Shown here piece after piece: positions 20,800-31,300 of a stretch of DNA of 64,000 nt. This DNA comes from Monodelphis domestica. Its lineage: Eukaryota > Chordata > Mammalia > Didelphimorphia > Didelphidae. Below the pieces are notes generated by a model, which had not been told where the DNA came from, ran no database searches, and worked only from the letters and a program-made list of their open reading frames with translations. Each line of letters opens with the position of its first letter. The stretch's first letter is position 1. The DNA lies in contig NC_077232.1 in the NCBI RefSeq assembly GCF_027887165.1, positions 7,339,391-7,403,390 on the forward strand, in the 5' to 3' direction. The translations under genes were made by a program, and so were the position numbers.

Positions 20800-21600
20800 T
20801 CAGATTTAGTGACATTGAGGTTTGTTTTTCCCATTTCCATTGGGGTCATCATGGCACACTTCCTTCCTGGTTCTGCTGACTTCCTTCCGCAGCAGTTCAC
20901 AGATGTCTTTCTATGCTTCTTCACACAGTATTATTCCATTATCTTCATGCACCACAATTTTGCAGCTTGGGGGAAAGGTGGAGCCTTTCCTTTGATCACC
21001 AACCTCCTTGAGGTACATGCCAAGCACCCTTACACACTGCTGATGGAGCTGCAAAATTGGTCCACCCACACTGTCAAATGACTTTCAGAGATGCCCCTGC
21101 CAGCTGTTTTCTAAGGAGATAAAAAGTGCTCAAAGACAGGTTCCACAGACCCCAAATATGGATGGCAGCCCTTTTGGTTGTGGCAAAGAACGGGAAACAT
21201 TTGGAGGGCGGCTAAGCAAATTCCGGTAAGCGGTGGTAATGGAATATTACTATGCGGTAAGAATGGTCAACACAGAAGCATGAGATTTACCCGGCCTGGT
21301 GCACAGGGAAGCAAGCACAAATCAGGCAAATAATGGATACAACAACGAGGCCATTGCATATGGCAGCCATGAAAGAACCAAAAGTGAATGCTGTGAAAGC
21401 TAGAATGACAAAGACTCCCCCAGACAAGAGAGGTGAGCAGAGCTATGGATCACTCAATGGGTCAAGCTCAGTTGATGCCTTCGCTGGTGTTACTGACTTG
21501 CTGTTTTCTTTATTCTTCTTTATTCTGAAGGATGGTTTCATCTGGTGGGAAATACAGGTGAGTTTAAAAACAGTAACATATTCTTTGTAGATACAGTTTG
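20800..21600. mobile_element. Old L1 fragments in opposite orientations
   Basis: 20800-20965 reads as L1 ORF2 3' sequence on the minus strand ('cagcagaaccaggaaggaag'). 20990-21600 reads on the plus strand ('cactgctgatggagctg', 'gtaatggaatattactatgc'). Both are strongly diverged. The tail of the plus piece has no clear end. Confidence 0.55.
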
Positions 21601-22320
21601 ATTTTCTGGCTCGCCAAATATTTGAAGATCTTACCTGGATGATATATGTCATACGTACATAGAATCTATACAGCCAATCCTCGTTCCTCACAGATTCTAT
21701 ACTTGCCAACTTGTCTGCTGGCTAAAATTTATTTGTAACCTCCAAATTGATACTCTTGATGCTTCTTCAATCAACCAATCAATCGATCGATTTGAAGACA
21801 CATTAAGTGGGATAAAATTTGAGTTGCCTGCCTCAAACATTCCACAACGCTCCACCCAATCATTTCAGCTCTTGCACTACAAACAAGCATCCTTTACACC
21901 AGCTATTGGGGCCACCTTGTGGGGAGCCAGGAGTCGGGACTTTAAATATTTGTGTGCTTTTTGTTGGTGACTTTGCTGCTTAAAACACTACTACTTTGAT
22001 TGGTCTGTGACATCAACGTGTCAGAAAAGGAGAGGAACTTGAGTCTGGCAGTCTTCCCTGGATGAAGGAAGCTTTGCTGGCCCTTTGGGTCATCCCCTCT
22101 TTTTCTGATGGTTCACTCATCACTCCTTAGACAAAAGATTCCAGCGAGTAGCCAAGAAGATCAGGCACTTTTTTTCTTGAAAATTGGTCCATTCATCCCC
22201 TTCCAGCCTCTCCCAGACCTTTTCTGTGGCCTCTCCCATTGCTTCTGTATGGCTTCCTCCAGCTTCTCCCAGGGCTTCTTCAGTCTCTTCTGTCTTCTCT
22301 GGGACCTCCAGTCTCTTTTT
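21600..22320. other. Intergenic A/T-richer stretch, nothing recognised
   Basis: About 700 nt between L1 pieces. I see no splice-consistent exon, no SINE core and no tandem repeat. Confidence 0.35.
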
Positions 22321-22321
22321 T

Positions 22322-23085
22322 TAAATTAATTTAGAACATTTTGCCATGGTTACATGATTCATGATCATTCCCACCCCTCTTCTCTCCCACCTCCCAGGGC
22401 TGACAGGCAGTCCCACTGGGCAATACATGTATCATGTTCAAAACCCATTTCCATGTTATTCATATCTGTAAGAATCTTTAAAAACTAAAACCCTCAATCC
22501 TATACCCATGATAAATCATATATTTTTCTTCTGCACTTCTGCTCCCACAGTTCTTTCTCTGGGTGTGGATAGCTTCTTTCCCATAAATCTCTCAGAAATG
22601 TCCTGGATCATTGCATTGCTGCTAGTAGCAAAGTTGATGACACTTGATTGTGCTATAATATATCAGTTTCTGTATATAAGGTTCTGGTTCTGCTCCTCTC
22701 ACTCCGTATCAGTTCCTGGAGGTCGTTCCAGTTCACATGGGATTCCTCCACTTTATTATTCCTTTGAGCACAATAGTATTCCATCACCAACATATACCAC
22801 AATGTGTTCAGCCATTCCCTAATTGAAGGGCATCCCCTCATTTTCCAATTTTTTTGCCACCACAAAGAGCACCGCTATGAATGTTCTTGTACAAGTCTTT
22901 TTCCTTATTATCGCTTTGGGGTACAAACCCAGCAGCACTATGGCTGGATCAAAGGGCAGGCAGTCTTTTAGCGCCCTTTGGGCAGAGTTCCAAATTGCCC
23001 TCCAGAACGGTTGGACCAATTCACACCTTGTGGTCTCCAGTCTTGACAAACCTCCTGTTCTTTTTCATCTTCCAGAAATGACAGA
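22322..23085 (-). mobile_element. LINE-1 3' end (5'-truncated), reverse
   Basis: On the minus strand ORF2 remnants read PFDPAIVLLGLYPKAIIRKK, then NTLWYMLVMEYYCAQRN and SRTRTLYTETDIL. The 3' end 'gaatcatgtaaccatgg' lies at 22343-22359. It is the same L1 type as 15556-16262 but inverted. Frame breaks are present. Confidence 0.88.
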
Positions 23086-23094
23086 GGCCTGACG

Positions 23095-24350
23095 ATCGTA
23101 TCTACCAGGCTTTTTTCGTCGCGGAGATTGAGTGAACCTGGCCTGGCAATCTGAGGCTAGAAAGGAGGGCAGCTAGCCCCGGCCTCCTGACCAGGATTCT
23201 TTCTCCCAACGCCCTCCCACCAACACAAAGGCCACCTCTTCCAAAGCCCAGGCTCCAGATTTTTCTGGCCCTTTTTCCTTGGCAACTTGGCTCTGCTGGG
23301 TTAACGTCCCTTCTCCAGGTAGCCTCTACAGATGTTTTCATCTGAGTGACGGTCATGGTGGGAACTTTAGGCTCTGAATCAGGAGGGAAGGGCTTGTCGA
23401 ATCCCTCCCAACACATGGCAGCTGGCCACTTGCCCACGCCGTCATCGGGCTGGCCCCCAGCAAACACATCTGTGCAGCCCGGGGGTTCCAAGAACTCATT
23501 CAGAGGGTTGGTCAGCTTCCTGCGAACCTCCCAGATCCAGGTTCGGTGGAGAAGCGTTCTTGCCCAGCTACACCCAGTTCCAGATGGGACCAGTCAAAAG
23601 TATGTGAGCAGCTGAGAGCAGGGTGGGGGCGAGGGGCACCTGCCCAAAGGCTGGGGCAGCAGAGTGGGTGCTCAGTCAATATTTGCCAGTGATGGAGCCC
23701 AGCCCCATCCTCCTCTCCTGGTGCACACACCCTGCCTGGGATTCTTGTGGGCTTGGGATCAGATAACAACCCCCTTTGGGCAGGGTTCAGCAGGCTGCTG
23801 TCTCACCCATTCCCACAAGGCTCTCCAGGGCCGTCCAACCACACACAAGGCTTTTGTTCTGCCATCCTCCGGCCAGTATCTGGGGAGCCAACAGAACGGG
23901 AGCTTCCCCCGACCCATACCTCCTATTGCCAGCAGGAGACAGGGCTCAGCTCTCATTGCACCTCCCTGCCTATCACCCTAACTCTCTAGCTCTGGCCAAT
24001 GGCCAGCCAACATGCCCCTACGAGGTGCCTGGTCACCTGTGTTTGCCCTCTCGGGGAAGAATCGATCCTGACACTTTCCGAGTAGTCACACAACATGACC
24101 ACACATGAAGCAGAGAACAATACATCAGTGTATAACTGACATAGACCGTGGCGTAAACACAGGCTGTAGGTTGCGGAAAGGGGAAAAATCAGTGTGGGCT
24201 ACAGTAGTCAGGGAAGGCTTCCTGGAGGTAGTGGGAGTTTGAATTACCTCATTTAGCCACAGGGACATTCCTTTCACCAGGGAACATGGAGCACCAACCT
24301 CCTCTTTCCTCTTGCTGTCAATCACTGAATCAGGTGTAGAGCTGGAAGGG
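23095..24350. other. Unclassified intergenic block with a 129-codon open frame
   Basis: GC-rich, non-repetitive sequence between the inverted L1 and BANF1. The minus-strand frame at 23491-23102 stays open further upstream to about 23540 and includes CTDVFAGGQPDDGVGKW. I do not recognise it, and no flanking splice sites make a gene. Confidence 0.3.
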
Positions 24351-24354
24351 AACA

Positions 24355-24475
24355 CCCTAATTTACAGAGGGTGAGGAAACCAGAGGCCAGAGTGACTTAC
24401 TCAAAATACAGGTCATAACAGAGGTGGAATTTGAACTCAGGACCTCTGCCTCCAAACCACCTAAGCACAGTGAGC
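24355..24475 (-). mobile_element. MIR/CORE-SINE relic, reverse
   Basis: 'gagggtgaggaaaccagagg', then 'gtggaatttgaactcaggac' and 'ctctgcctccaaacc'. Confidence 0.6.
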
Positions 24476-24935
24476 AGAGCTGGTGGGGCTCCTGGCTCTC
24501 AAGACAGTCCATTTGCCACCTTTCCTGGATGCTGTGATGAATGATTCCTAATGTTTTTCTCATGGAACTGAAACCTTCTACCTTCTGCGTTGGCTCCTGC
24601 CTGGGTCTTCTCCCAAATGCCCGGAACAAAGGAATGATGCCTTCCCTAGAAGTACCTCAAGGGAGCTAAAGGCTGACAGCTGCTCTCCCACCCCCACCTA
24701 ACCCACCACAGGAAACCTTGCTCAGCCACCCCTGGAACCCACATCCTGGACCCCCTGGTGACTCTGCCTTTACCCAGTTACCAAAACCCTGTCCCCAGGA
24801 GGAAGTGGCAAAGACCTTTTCCCCCCATAAGGGAGGAATTGCCCCAGTGCCATGCCCCTGAAGGATTGGCTGCTTCCTGGCCCCCCCCCCCCATTCCTGT
24901 TCCACACAACTAAGACCAGACTCAAGGTTGCTGAC

Positions 24936-24941
24936 TTTATT
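24936..24941 (-). terminator. Poly(A) signal of BANF1
   Basis: AATAAA on the minus strand, about 350 nt past the BANF1 stop codon, in otherwise unique sequence. Confidence 0.65.
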
Positions 24942-25293
24942 GGTTTTAAAAAATCCTTTACAATGGCAGTGAATGACCTTCTGCCAAAGTTATCCCAATG
25001 GCATAAGAGGCCAGAAAGTGGGGGCTCAGGGGTGGGGAAGCCACTCCAAAAACCCACCCAGGAAAGCTAGTAACTATCGCCACTGAACTTGATGGGACAA
25101 GAGGCATGCTGAGGAACGGGAGGCTCAAATCAAAAGGAAGGTGGAGTGGGGAAAGCGTCCCGGGTGGGGACGGCAGCAAAAATCTTTCCTTTCGTTGGGA
25201 GGTGGAGAAAGAGGGACAGGATTTCCCACTTGAGGATGCTAAATGAGGACCCATCTTGGGAAGAGAAGGGGGGCCGGCCCCCAGGCACAGGGC

Positions 25294-25889
25294 TCACAAG
25301 AAGGCATCACACCATTCTCGAAGGCAGCCAAAGCAATCCCGAGACTGCTTGGCGTTGGCCCCACAGGTGTCTTTGAGCCACTCCCGAAAGAGGTCCTCGT
25401 CTTTTTTCAGCACCAGGAACTGGCCCAGGACCACATAGGCCTGCAAGAGACAGAAAGACAGAGATGGGGCCTGGGTGGCTCAGACCGCCCTGGGCTCCCC
25501 TCAAAAGCAGCTTGGCTTCTGCAGGTCTCCCCGCCCTGTTAGGAGCCAGCGTTCCCTCCTCTAACTGGGCCGGGGTTATAACGTTTCCACCAGACCCACA
25601 GGCAGGAGAGCAGGTGTGATGGAGGAGGCCCCCAGGAGCAGAACCTTGCACCCCCCCCCCCAGTTCGGCCACACCGCCACTTGGTGGGAAGAGCCTTTGG
25701 GTTGCAAGTGTGTGCAGCTGGGCCTGCCAAGGCAGGCCTGTTTCCCCTTGTGGAACGGCTGCGGACCTTGTCGAAACCTTTGTCCTCAAGTTTCTTGCCC
25801 AGCACTTCTCCGATGCCCGCCAGGCACCCCACAGGCTTGTCTCCCATGGGCTCGGCCACGAAGTCTCGGTGCTTCTGGGAGGTCGTCAT
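25294..25889 (-). CDS. BANF1: BANF1, barrier-to-autointegration factor
   Basis: Small chromatin protein that forms homodimers, bridges double-stranded DNA, binds LEM-domain proteins and lamin A, and shapes the nuclear envelope after mitosis. Coding exons on the minus strand: 25889-25767 and 25440-25294 (stop TGA). Together they give exactly 89 residues, the family's invariant length. The N-terminus [10 protein letters not shown] carries the Ser4 that VRK1 phosphorylates in human. The helix-hairpin-helix around residues 20-35 has the GIG turn (25-27). The second exon is identical to the human sequence as I remember it. Differences sit at D17, C22 and D36-K37. The start codon follows an acceptor at 25907, and a non-coding first exon ends at a GTAGGT donor at 26155. 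The first coding exon ends at an unusual AAG/GTCCGC donor. Divergent from EIF1AD. Confidence 0.97.
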
Positions 25890-26309
25890 GGTTCCTCACC
25901 GGGGACCTGGGGGCGGACTACAAAGAAGCCTTCGTTTGTGTATGCCCCGCCCCGTCTGCACATGGTCACCTTCCTCGTGCCGCCAGCCCCGCCCACACGG
26001 CCCCGCCCTCTCCCCCCACCGCGCGCGCTCCCCCGAGCGGGAGGGGAGGACGTCCCTTCCACCCAGGCCCTCCGCGGTTCTCCACCCACACCCAGCCACC
26101 CAGCCACTCCACCTCCCCACGGCCCTGGCGCCCGCCAGCCCCACGCGCACCTACCAGCTCCTGCTCCTCTAACGGTCGTACTCCACCAAACAGCCTCTCC
26201 CGCGGCTGCCTCAATCCCGCACAGCGTGTGCCGGCTTCCGCTTCCAGGTGGTCTAGGGCGCTTCCGGGTCAAGAACGCTGGGGAGGGGGAAAAGAGAAGG
26301 GAGGGGAAG

Positions 26310-26336
26310 GGGGCCGGGGCCGGGGCCGGGGCCGGG
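26310..26336 (+). repeat. (GGGGCC)4 hexanucleotide repeat in promoter
   Basis: Four tandem GGGGCC units followed by GGGG, inside the BANF1/EIF1AD CpG island and flanked by GGGGAAGG-type purine tracts. Confidence 0.95.
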
Positions 26337-26426
26337 GAAAGGGCGGGGAAGGAAGCGGGCGGAGCCAGGAGGGACGCAGGGAGGACGGCGGGGGCGCGGC
26401 CCGACTGGCTGGGTTCGGCCCCAGCG

Positions 26427-26502
26427 GTGACAATAGAGATGGGCGCTCTTGCTCACGCGGTGCCACTAACCGGGCGCTCTGCCCGCGCATCTCTATGGTC
26501 AC
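26427..26502. repeat. Imperfect inverted repeat (hairpin) in bidirectional promoter
   Basis: Left arm 26427-26446 (gtgacaatagagatgggcgc) pairs with right arm 26485-26502 (gcgcatctctatggtcac), with one mismatch and a 2-nt bulge across about 18 pairs. The arms are separated by 38 nt. Confidence 0.85.
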
Positions 26503-26862
26503 GTCTCCCGCTCTCTCGCGGCGCTTCCACAGGCCGGAACTGAGGCGGCGGGGTCTGTGTTTCCCAGCTTGGGGACACCGCGGCGCCGGAAGCGCCATTT
26601 CCGGAAATCCCCGGCGCGGGTTGGCGGCGGCGGCAGCGGCAGTAGCAGCAGCTAGTAGGCAGGTAAGACAGGACAGGCCATCCTGGATGGTAGTGAACTC
26701 CCAAGTGCCTGGCCGCTTGTCCTGCCCGGCCGGTCCCTAGCTCCTCCCTTTCGAGGAGCGAATGGCGTCTGGTTCCCTGGGTCACTGGTCCCCCAGAACC
26801 TTTCGGGGGCTGGGGCAGGGCTTCGTAACCCCCATCGTATGATCTCGTCCCCAGGAGCCGGC

Positions 26863-27908
26863 ATGTCCCAGGCCACCAAGCGGAAGCACGTGGTGCAGGA
26901 GGTGCTGGGGGAGCACATGGTGCCCTCGGACCAGCAGCAGATCGTGAGGGTGAGTGAACCCCAGGCTCTTCTTCCTCGGGTCGCTGGGCCCAGCCACATT
27001 CCCCCAGCCCCCCCAGTACTGTCTCCATCTATCCCATAGGTGCTGGGGACCCCTGGCAACAACCTTCACGAAGTGGAGACTGCCCAGGGCCAGCGCTTCC
27101 TGGTCAGCATGCCCTCCAAGTACCGCAAGAACATCTGGATCAAAAGAGGTAAGGGGGTGGGGCATGGGGTGAGGCCGGTCCCTCTTCTTTGACTCCAGTG
27201 ACCCGCAGCTGCCTCTCCCCCAGGTGACTTTCTCATCGTGGATCCCATCGAAGAAGGGGAAAAGGTGAAGGCTGAGATCTCTTTTGTACTCTGCAAAGAT
27301 CACGTCCGTTCTCTGCAGAAGGAAGGACTCTGGTACGGGGCCTAGGCTGGCTAACGTGGGGCCTGGGCTTGTTGGGGTGGGAGGGGCCCTGCCAGGCCCT
27401 AATACATCCTTTCCTGTACTCAGGCCTGAAGCCTTCTCTGAGGTAGCCAAGAAGCAAGGCAACAGCAGGAACAGGTGAGAGGGGGAGGGAGGGCTTTCTC
27501 TGCCTAGCCAGCCAGCCCAGGACCTCACCCTTCACTGGGATGGATTTTTTCTGGGCTTCTTTGATATGGCCTCATCTATCTAGCCATAGCTGGGCTGCTT
27601 GAAAGAGCAGGAACTGAATGTTCCACAGTACAGCCCTCTCACCTGCCCCAGGGGTAAATGGGATGGATGCTCCCACTGCTGGAGAGGTCTAATTGAGAAA
27701 GGAAGCATCTGCAGGATGTTGGGGTGGGGGTTTCTGGGAGCCTCTCACTCATCACCATCTTCCTTCTCCCAGACCACCTCAGCCAGAACTCCCAGGAGAA
27801 ACCCAGTCTTCAGAAGAGGACAGCTCAGAAGATGATTCAGACCTCTTTGTCAACACCAATCGGGTACAGTACCAGGAGAGCGAAGAGGAGAGTGAAGAAG
27901 AGGCCTGA
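26863..27908 (+). CDS. EIF1AD: EIF1AD, eIF1A domain-containing protein
   Basis: Nuclear/cytoplasmic S1-type OB-fold protein (haponin/OBELIX) that acts in late 40S ribosomal subunit maturation and resembles initiation factor eIF1A. Exons: 26863-26949, 27040-27148, 27224-27332, 27424-27474, 27773-27908 (stop TGA). All junctions are GT-AG and total 163 residues (human about 165). The start [10 protein letters not shown] includes a basic KRKH nuclear-localization-type motif. The OB fold spans about residues 18-105, including [19 protein letters not shown]. The last exon encodes a serine/acidic tail ([14 protein letters not shown], then EESEEEA) that looks like casein-kinase substrate. The start codon lies nine bases into the second exon and matches the family start. 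The gene converges on SART1, with only about 250 nt between their poly(A) signals. Confidence 0.96.
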
Positions 27909-28038
27909 GGCACCAGCTTCACTTCTGGCTACCCTGACCCGGCCTCCATGGACATAATTAGGGCTGCTCTGTGGATCTACCCCCTGGAGGGGGATGAGGC
28001 AGGGCCCCCATCTGAACTTCTACTCTTCTCTGTAAGAG

Positions 28039-28044
28039 ATTAAA
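28039..28044 (+). terminator. Candidate poly(A) signal of EIF1AD
   Basis: ATTAAA about 130 nt after the EIF1AD stop codon, with GT-rich sequence downstream. The SART1 signal on the other strand lies about 250 nt away. Confidence 0.5.
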
Positions 28045-28292
28045 CCCCTGGTGGGTTGAGAGAGCTGTGCGTTGACTTGTACCAGTGTGCCTAGTAAAGC
28101 GATTCCGACTTTGATGTCTTGCTCCAGTGAAAAGGACCTACAGGGTTGGGGCTGACCCCAGGGGCCTCCAATGGGGCATTTCAGAATGGCCTCAGCAGAG
28201 GGCAGTACCCACCCCACCCCCCAACCTTGGGCTCAAGCCCAGAGAAAATGGAATCATAACTTAAACAAAGGAGGAAAAAATAAGGAGGGAAT

Positions 28293-28298
28293 TTTATT
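28293..28298 (-). terminator. Poly(A) signal of SART1
   Basis: AATAAA on the minus strand, 33 nt past the SART1 stop codon, implying a very short 3' UTR. Confidence 0.7.
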
Positions 28299-28330
28299 TT
28301 ATATTAAAGGATTGGGGTAATGGGACATCT

Positions 28331-31300
28331 TCACTTTGTGATAGTATTCCTGTGGAAAGAAGAGACAAGAGATGAGAGAGAGGAAGGGAAGCAGAATCAG
28401 GGCTTCCCCACCCATCCCCAATAAGGCCCCTTCCCCTGCTCACGCGTTCATGCTCTTCCCGCTGCCACTGAGTACGATGTATGGGGTCTTCTGGGCTTTC
28501 TGCTTCTCCTGGAGCAAGGCCACTGTGCCCAAGGGAGTGTCACTGGAACTCATCTTCTTTAAGAGCTATAAACCAAGGGATGGGTACACTTTAGCAGCCA
28601 TAGTCTACAGACCCTTGAAGCACCCCTCACTCCCTCTGGGTCCATGTGGCCACTCACAGCTTCCTCATCAAGCTTCTTCATCCGTCGCTCTGTCTTCATT
28701 TTGCCTGAGCCCTTTCCATGGAATCGGTGGGACAGCTGCCGGAAGGCCTGGGCAAAGAAACCAATCACTGATTACGTGGAGCAACACAAGCTTGTACTGG
28801 ATCCTTCAAAATAGAGCCATTCCTGCTTTGGGGGGTGATAGCTTAGGCAGAGAAAAGAGAAATCTGGGAGAGCCACAAAGCATCTGTGGTCAGATGAGGC
28901 AGGCTGGTGGCTTCAGAATGGACAATGATGCTAGAGTTTGCCAAGGCAGAGGTTAGTGATTACATTACACTGTTTCCATCTCAAGGTAGTGAAATCCTGG
29001 CCAAAAGGCTTAAGAGGCTAATGGAATGATATTCCTGCTTCTGGCAAATAAGGGTGGGGGATGGGGAGGATTCTACAGGAAAGGCCTCCAGAGAGACAAA
29101 AGGGGACGAGTGGAGAACAGGAAGGTTTCATGGGAGAAAGAACCTTGTAAGGAGGGCAATGAGCCAAGGGCTGGCCTACACAGGCAGAAGAGGCAGCCTA
29201 GGACACCTGCTGGCTAAAAGGAGGGCGAACTTCACCTACCTACCTCACAGGCTCCTGAGGATCAAAGGAAGTCACTAGCCTTGAAGCTCTTGGCAAATCT
29301 AAAAGCAGGCAATCCATGCCAATCATTACTGGCACCACCAGGGATTAGTTAGCGGGCAGGGATGAAGCCTCTGGCTCCTGGGACTAGCATTGCTAGGGTG
29401 CCAAGGGGATTCCTGTGGTGACAAGATACCTTCCCTCAGCCGGGTAGCTGGCTGTATTGTTTGGTGAGGATCCTTGCCAAGAAACCAAGACTTGGTAGAC
29501 AAAGGTAGTTTCTGCATTATGTTGCAGCTCACTACAGGCCTTGGAATACAATTTGCACTTTTGGTAGATGCTCAAATGCTTGTAAAAAGGCATCATCTGC
29601 CTGAGGGCTTCAGACTGAAAATGGAAAGGCCTCTACCCACCTGCGGCTGCCAGACCAGGAGGGCCAATAAATACCGTCCCACAGAAGGCAGTACACAAGC
29701 AGCCCATGGTCTTGGGTATGTGTGTATGCAGGTCACTTCAACTTCAGATATGGTGGCACAATGGATAGAAAGCCAGGCCTGGAGATAGGAAGACCTGCCT
29801 CAAATCTGCTTTCAGACATTTCTTAGCTGGATGACCCTGGGCAAGTCACTTAACCTTAGCTGCCTAGTCCTTGCCACTCTTCTGCCTTGGAACCAATACT
29901 CAGCATTAATACTAAGACAAAAGGTAAGGGGGGGGGGGGTAAAAAAACACCATTTCAGGTAGGACTGGGGCTCTTAACAGTTAATAGGAATATGGGGAGA
30001 CTGAGGCAGGTATAAATTAGTTTCTCTCTGCAAGGAGTATTATATTTTTTAGAGGTTTATTAAGGATTAAAGAATATACCAAGTAAGAAACATGTGCCTA
30101 GGCCAGAGGCCTAGACAAAATAACCTCACATCATGGAAGAGGCTCCAAAACGGAAGTCCAAAAGACCCAAAAACTTGCCACCAGCTTAAATCCTTCCTTG
30201 ATCTCGGCCCACCTCAGAATTCCCATGAGATTACAAAGCATTTTGGGGAAATGGAGCAAAGGCTTGTGGGGATTGTAGTCCTGTATTCGAGTATCTTTTA
30301 CAGCTCTGAAGGGGAACTCCAAAGGTCAATGGAGGCCTCAGCCTAGATCTCCCTGTATGCCATTCTCCGTCTGGACTTAACCCAAGAAGTACACTGGAAT
30401 GGGCAATGACCCATGAGAGAGCCTGCTTTAATAGTTATTTCTTCTAGGCAAAGGACATAACTGACCCACAAGGAAGAATCCTGGGAGTGGCCATTCCACC
30501 TTGAAATTTTTTTTTTAAACCCCTTACCTTCTTAGAATCAATACTGTGTCTTGGTTCTAAGGCAGAAGAGTGGTCAGGACTAGGCAATAGTGGTTAGGGG
30601 ATTTGCTCAGGGTCACCCAGCCAGGAAGTGTCGGAGGCAAGGTTTGAATCCAGGACCTCCTGTCTCTGGGCCTGGCTCTCCATCCTACGAGTCACCCAGC
30701 TGCCCCCCAACCTTTACATTCTTGAAGCAAGAGAGGAAGGACATCTGAGACACTAGATTGGGGAAGTGTGGGGTTCAGAGTCTAAAGAAAGGCTTGTTAT
30801 TCTTCAGACAAGAAGTGAGCTCAGGACAAACGTCCAAAGCCAAAAAGATGGATGCACACAATTCCTGTCAGCAGTTGGCTTTCATGAAACCAACAGAAGA
30901 TCCACTCAGCCCAGGAGCCAAGCATCCATTGGCAAAGCTAAGAGCCAGGAAGGGAGGCCTAAAATGGACACAAAAGGAGCCACGAAAGGACGATGTGGGG
31001 CTGTGTTAGGAGCAAGAGAAAGCCACAAGAAGAGAAAAGGACACATCTCAGAGAAGATGGGAGGAGAGTAAAAGTCTGGGACAAGAAGAACTACTCTGTT
31101 CATCTGTTTCTCTGGGAAGGGCAAAACAAAAAATGACTGTCAGCTGGCCCAGGAGAACTAGAACCCCCAACCTTCAGTCCGGTAATCACCGGCAGAGACG
31201 GATGGCTGAGCCCTGATCTCGGCTCTTCCAAAACAGGAAAGGAGACCAGCAATGGAATCAGAAAGAAGCAGACATCCCAATTCCCAAGAAGAGCAAGGGG

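Larger units (their letters stand above)
25930..26700. promoter_or_regulatory. CpG-island bidirectional promoter of BANF1 and EIF1AD
   Basis: GC- and CpG-rich block between the divergent first exons. The BANF1 non-coding exon ends at 26155 (minus donor GTAGGT). The EIF1AD non-coding exon ends at 26662 (donor GTAAGA). ETS-type motifs (CCGGAAG and its complement) occur near 26255-26265, 26586-26592 and 26600-26607. There is no clear TATA box, which fits a housekeeping promoter. It also holds GGGGCC repeats and a long imperfect hairpin, described separately. Confidence 0.8.

Noticed and set aside
25616-26740. 374-codon plus-strand open frame across the BANF1/EIF1AD CpG island
   Set aside because: It is antisense to BANF1 exon 2 and runs through promoter and two non-coding first exons. 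Its Pro/Arg/Gly-rich translation reflects GC content, and rival frames are open on both strands.
26453-27062. Long minus-strand frames (191 and 136 codons) near the EIF1AD start
   Set aside because: Antisense to the EIF1AD first exons and CpG island, with no conserved protein pattern.
26782-27528. 248-codon minus-strand frame over EIF1AD
   Set aside because: It is a shadow antisense to five EIF1AD exons, with no domain or splice logic of its own.
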